DNA from: Cudoniella acicularis
Lineage: Eukaryota; Ascomycota; Leotiomycetes; Helotiales; Helotiaceae
Assembly: GCA_013054445.1 (NCBI GenBank)
Contig: JAAMPI010000641.1
Location: 1-29,599, forward strand
Direction of reading: 5' to 3'
DNA: 29,599 bases
Shown here one piece after another: positions 29,126-29,599 of the stretch. The position numbers and the translations under genes were made by a program. Numbering within the stretch: position 1 is the first letter of the stretch; each line of letters starts with the position of its first letter. Below the pieces are notes generated by a model. It was not told the origin of the DNA and did not search any database. It saw nothing but the letters and a program-made list of their open reading frames with translations.

Positions 29126-29599
29126 TGTCACAGACCTAGTTCGACGCCAGGATAGATTAACTTGATAGTAGTCGACGTAATGACTTGATTCGACGCTCGT
29201 CGATTCAATGACTTGATAATAGCCTGTCCTTCTGATCGATAGTCGATTTAATAGCTTAACGACTGACCGAGTGACTCACTATCCGGGGGAGTCGCTTACG
29301 GACTACTTCGCTTACTAGCGCTATTTGTATAGTTAAATAGAGCTTCTCCCTCCGGGAGAACCTCTTCTTCTCTCCTTAGTTTAGTCTCTTCGATAATATA
29401 GCACCTTCTTACAAATACGTCCCCACGTGACGTCAGGGCCCTAGTGCCTTTACAGAGCCGTAACATTAGACTAAACTCTCCTCTCTTGCCTGGGAAGGCC
29501 TTTAGAATATCCCACCCGACGACGAATCATCCGTATAACGGTTATACGAACCCACGATACCAACAACAAGACAAACAACCCTTATAATGGCGCCACGCG
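29126..29599 (+). mobile_element. LTR retrotransposon, 5' LTR and leader, continuing past the window
   Basis: The 340 bp LTR (29126-29465) starts TGTCACAGACC and ends GCCGTAACA. A TATA-like TATAGTTAAATAG (about 29329) precedes the likely RNA start. After the LTR comes a 121 bp leader rich in CA, ending CCCTTATA before ATG at 29587 (reads M-A-P-R), the probable gag start. Two bases after the LTR lies AGACTAAACT (29468-29477), the exact reverse complement of AGTTTAGTCT (29378-29387) inside the LTR. This is the arrangement of Tf1/sushi-type elements, whose RNA 5' end folds back to prime reverse transcription. It is less RIP-mutated than its surroundings. Confidence 0.7.
29468..29477 (+). promoter_or_regulatory. 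Putative self-priming primer-binding site
   Basis: AGACTAAACT pairs perfectly over 10 bp with AGTTTAGTCT at 29378-29387, the likely start of the R region, and begins two bases after the LTR. No tRNA-type TGG primer site is present at the LTR end. The pairing predicts that reverse transcription starts from the element's own RNA. Confidence 0.55.

Overview
The window looks like a piece of a filamentous ascomycete (Pezizomycotina) chromosome. The evidence is a HET-domain gene, an aminoglycoside-phosphotransferase-like gene with a short intron carrying a CTAAC branch site, Fot1/pogo-type and LTR elements, and repeat-induced point mutation (RIP). Genus and species cannot be read from it. About 0.18-12.8 kb and 24.35-29.1 kb are AT-rich and almost free of CA and TG dinucleotides (none in 5461-5520 or 8041-8100), while TA is abundant and CG survives. 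That is the expected result of C-to-T change at CpA on both strands. Between them lies a roughly 11 kb island of ordinary composition (about 12.8-24.35 kb) that holds all the intact genes.

Left RIP zone: a short undamaged scrap (1-178) beside ambiguous bases; a solo LTR of a very short family (2215-2378); a nine-copy minisatellite (3559-4075); the ghost of a ferric-reductase-family gene (about 4500-6933, one continuous frame broken only by TAA/TAG); two minus-strand degenerate frames (7845-8770 and 9255-10190); three more tandem arrays; and a small coiled-coil ghost (about 12.2-12.5 kb).

Central island: a solo LTR (13038-13470, minus) with perfect target duplications; a pogo/Fot1-type transposase frame (14926-16728) with 13 stops in its first two thirds and none in its last third; an intact APH-family kinase (17555-18956); a convergent small heptad-repeat coiled-coil gene (19023-19484, minus); an intact HET-domain gene (20508-22556, minus); then a second inverted solo LTR of the first family (23674-24108) and a second copy of the short LTR (24180-24341). 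The terminal inverted repeat to the left of the transposase (14319) has its only partner in the window at 24448-24487. Both are flanked outside by TA, so the transposase and the three genes may together be one 10.2 kb cargo-bearing element.

Right RIP zone: the ghost of a small secreted protein gene (24529-25014, minus); a 138 bp repeat with a palindromic end, shared in inverted orientation with 6200-6337; the ghost of an intron-containing membrane-protein gene (26180-27210); a truncated second copy of the transposon's left end (27276 to about 28303) carrying two nested TA-flanked insertions; and, at the right edge, the 5' LTR, leader and first gag codons of an LTR retrotransposon with a self-priming type primer site.

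The main theme is RIP acting on repeats and on at least three cellular-type genes while sparing a small island of HET, kinase and coiled-coil genes. Assignments of ghost genes rest on reading frames by eye, not on database searches.
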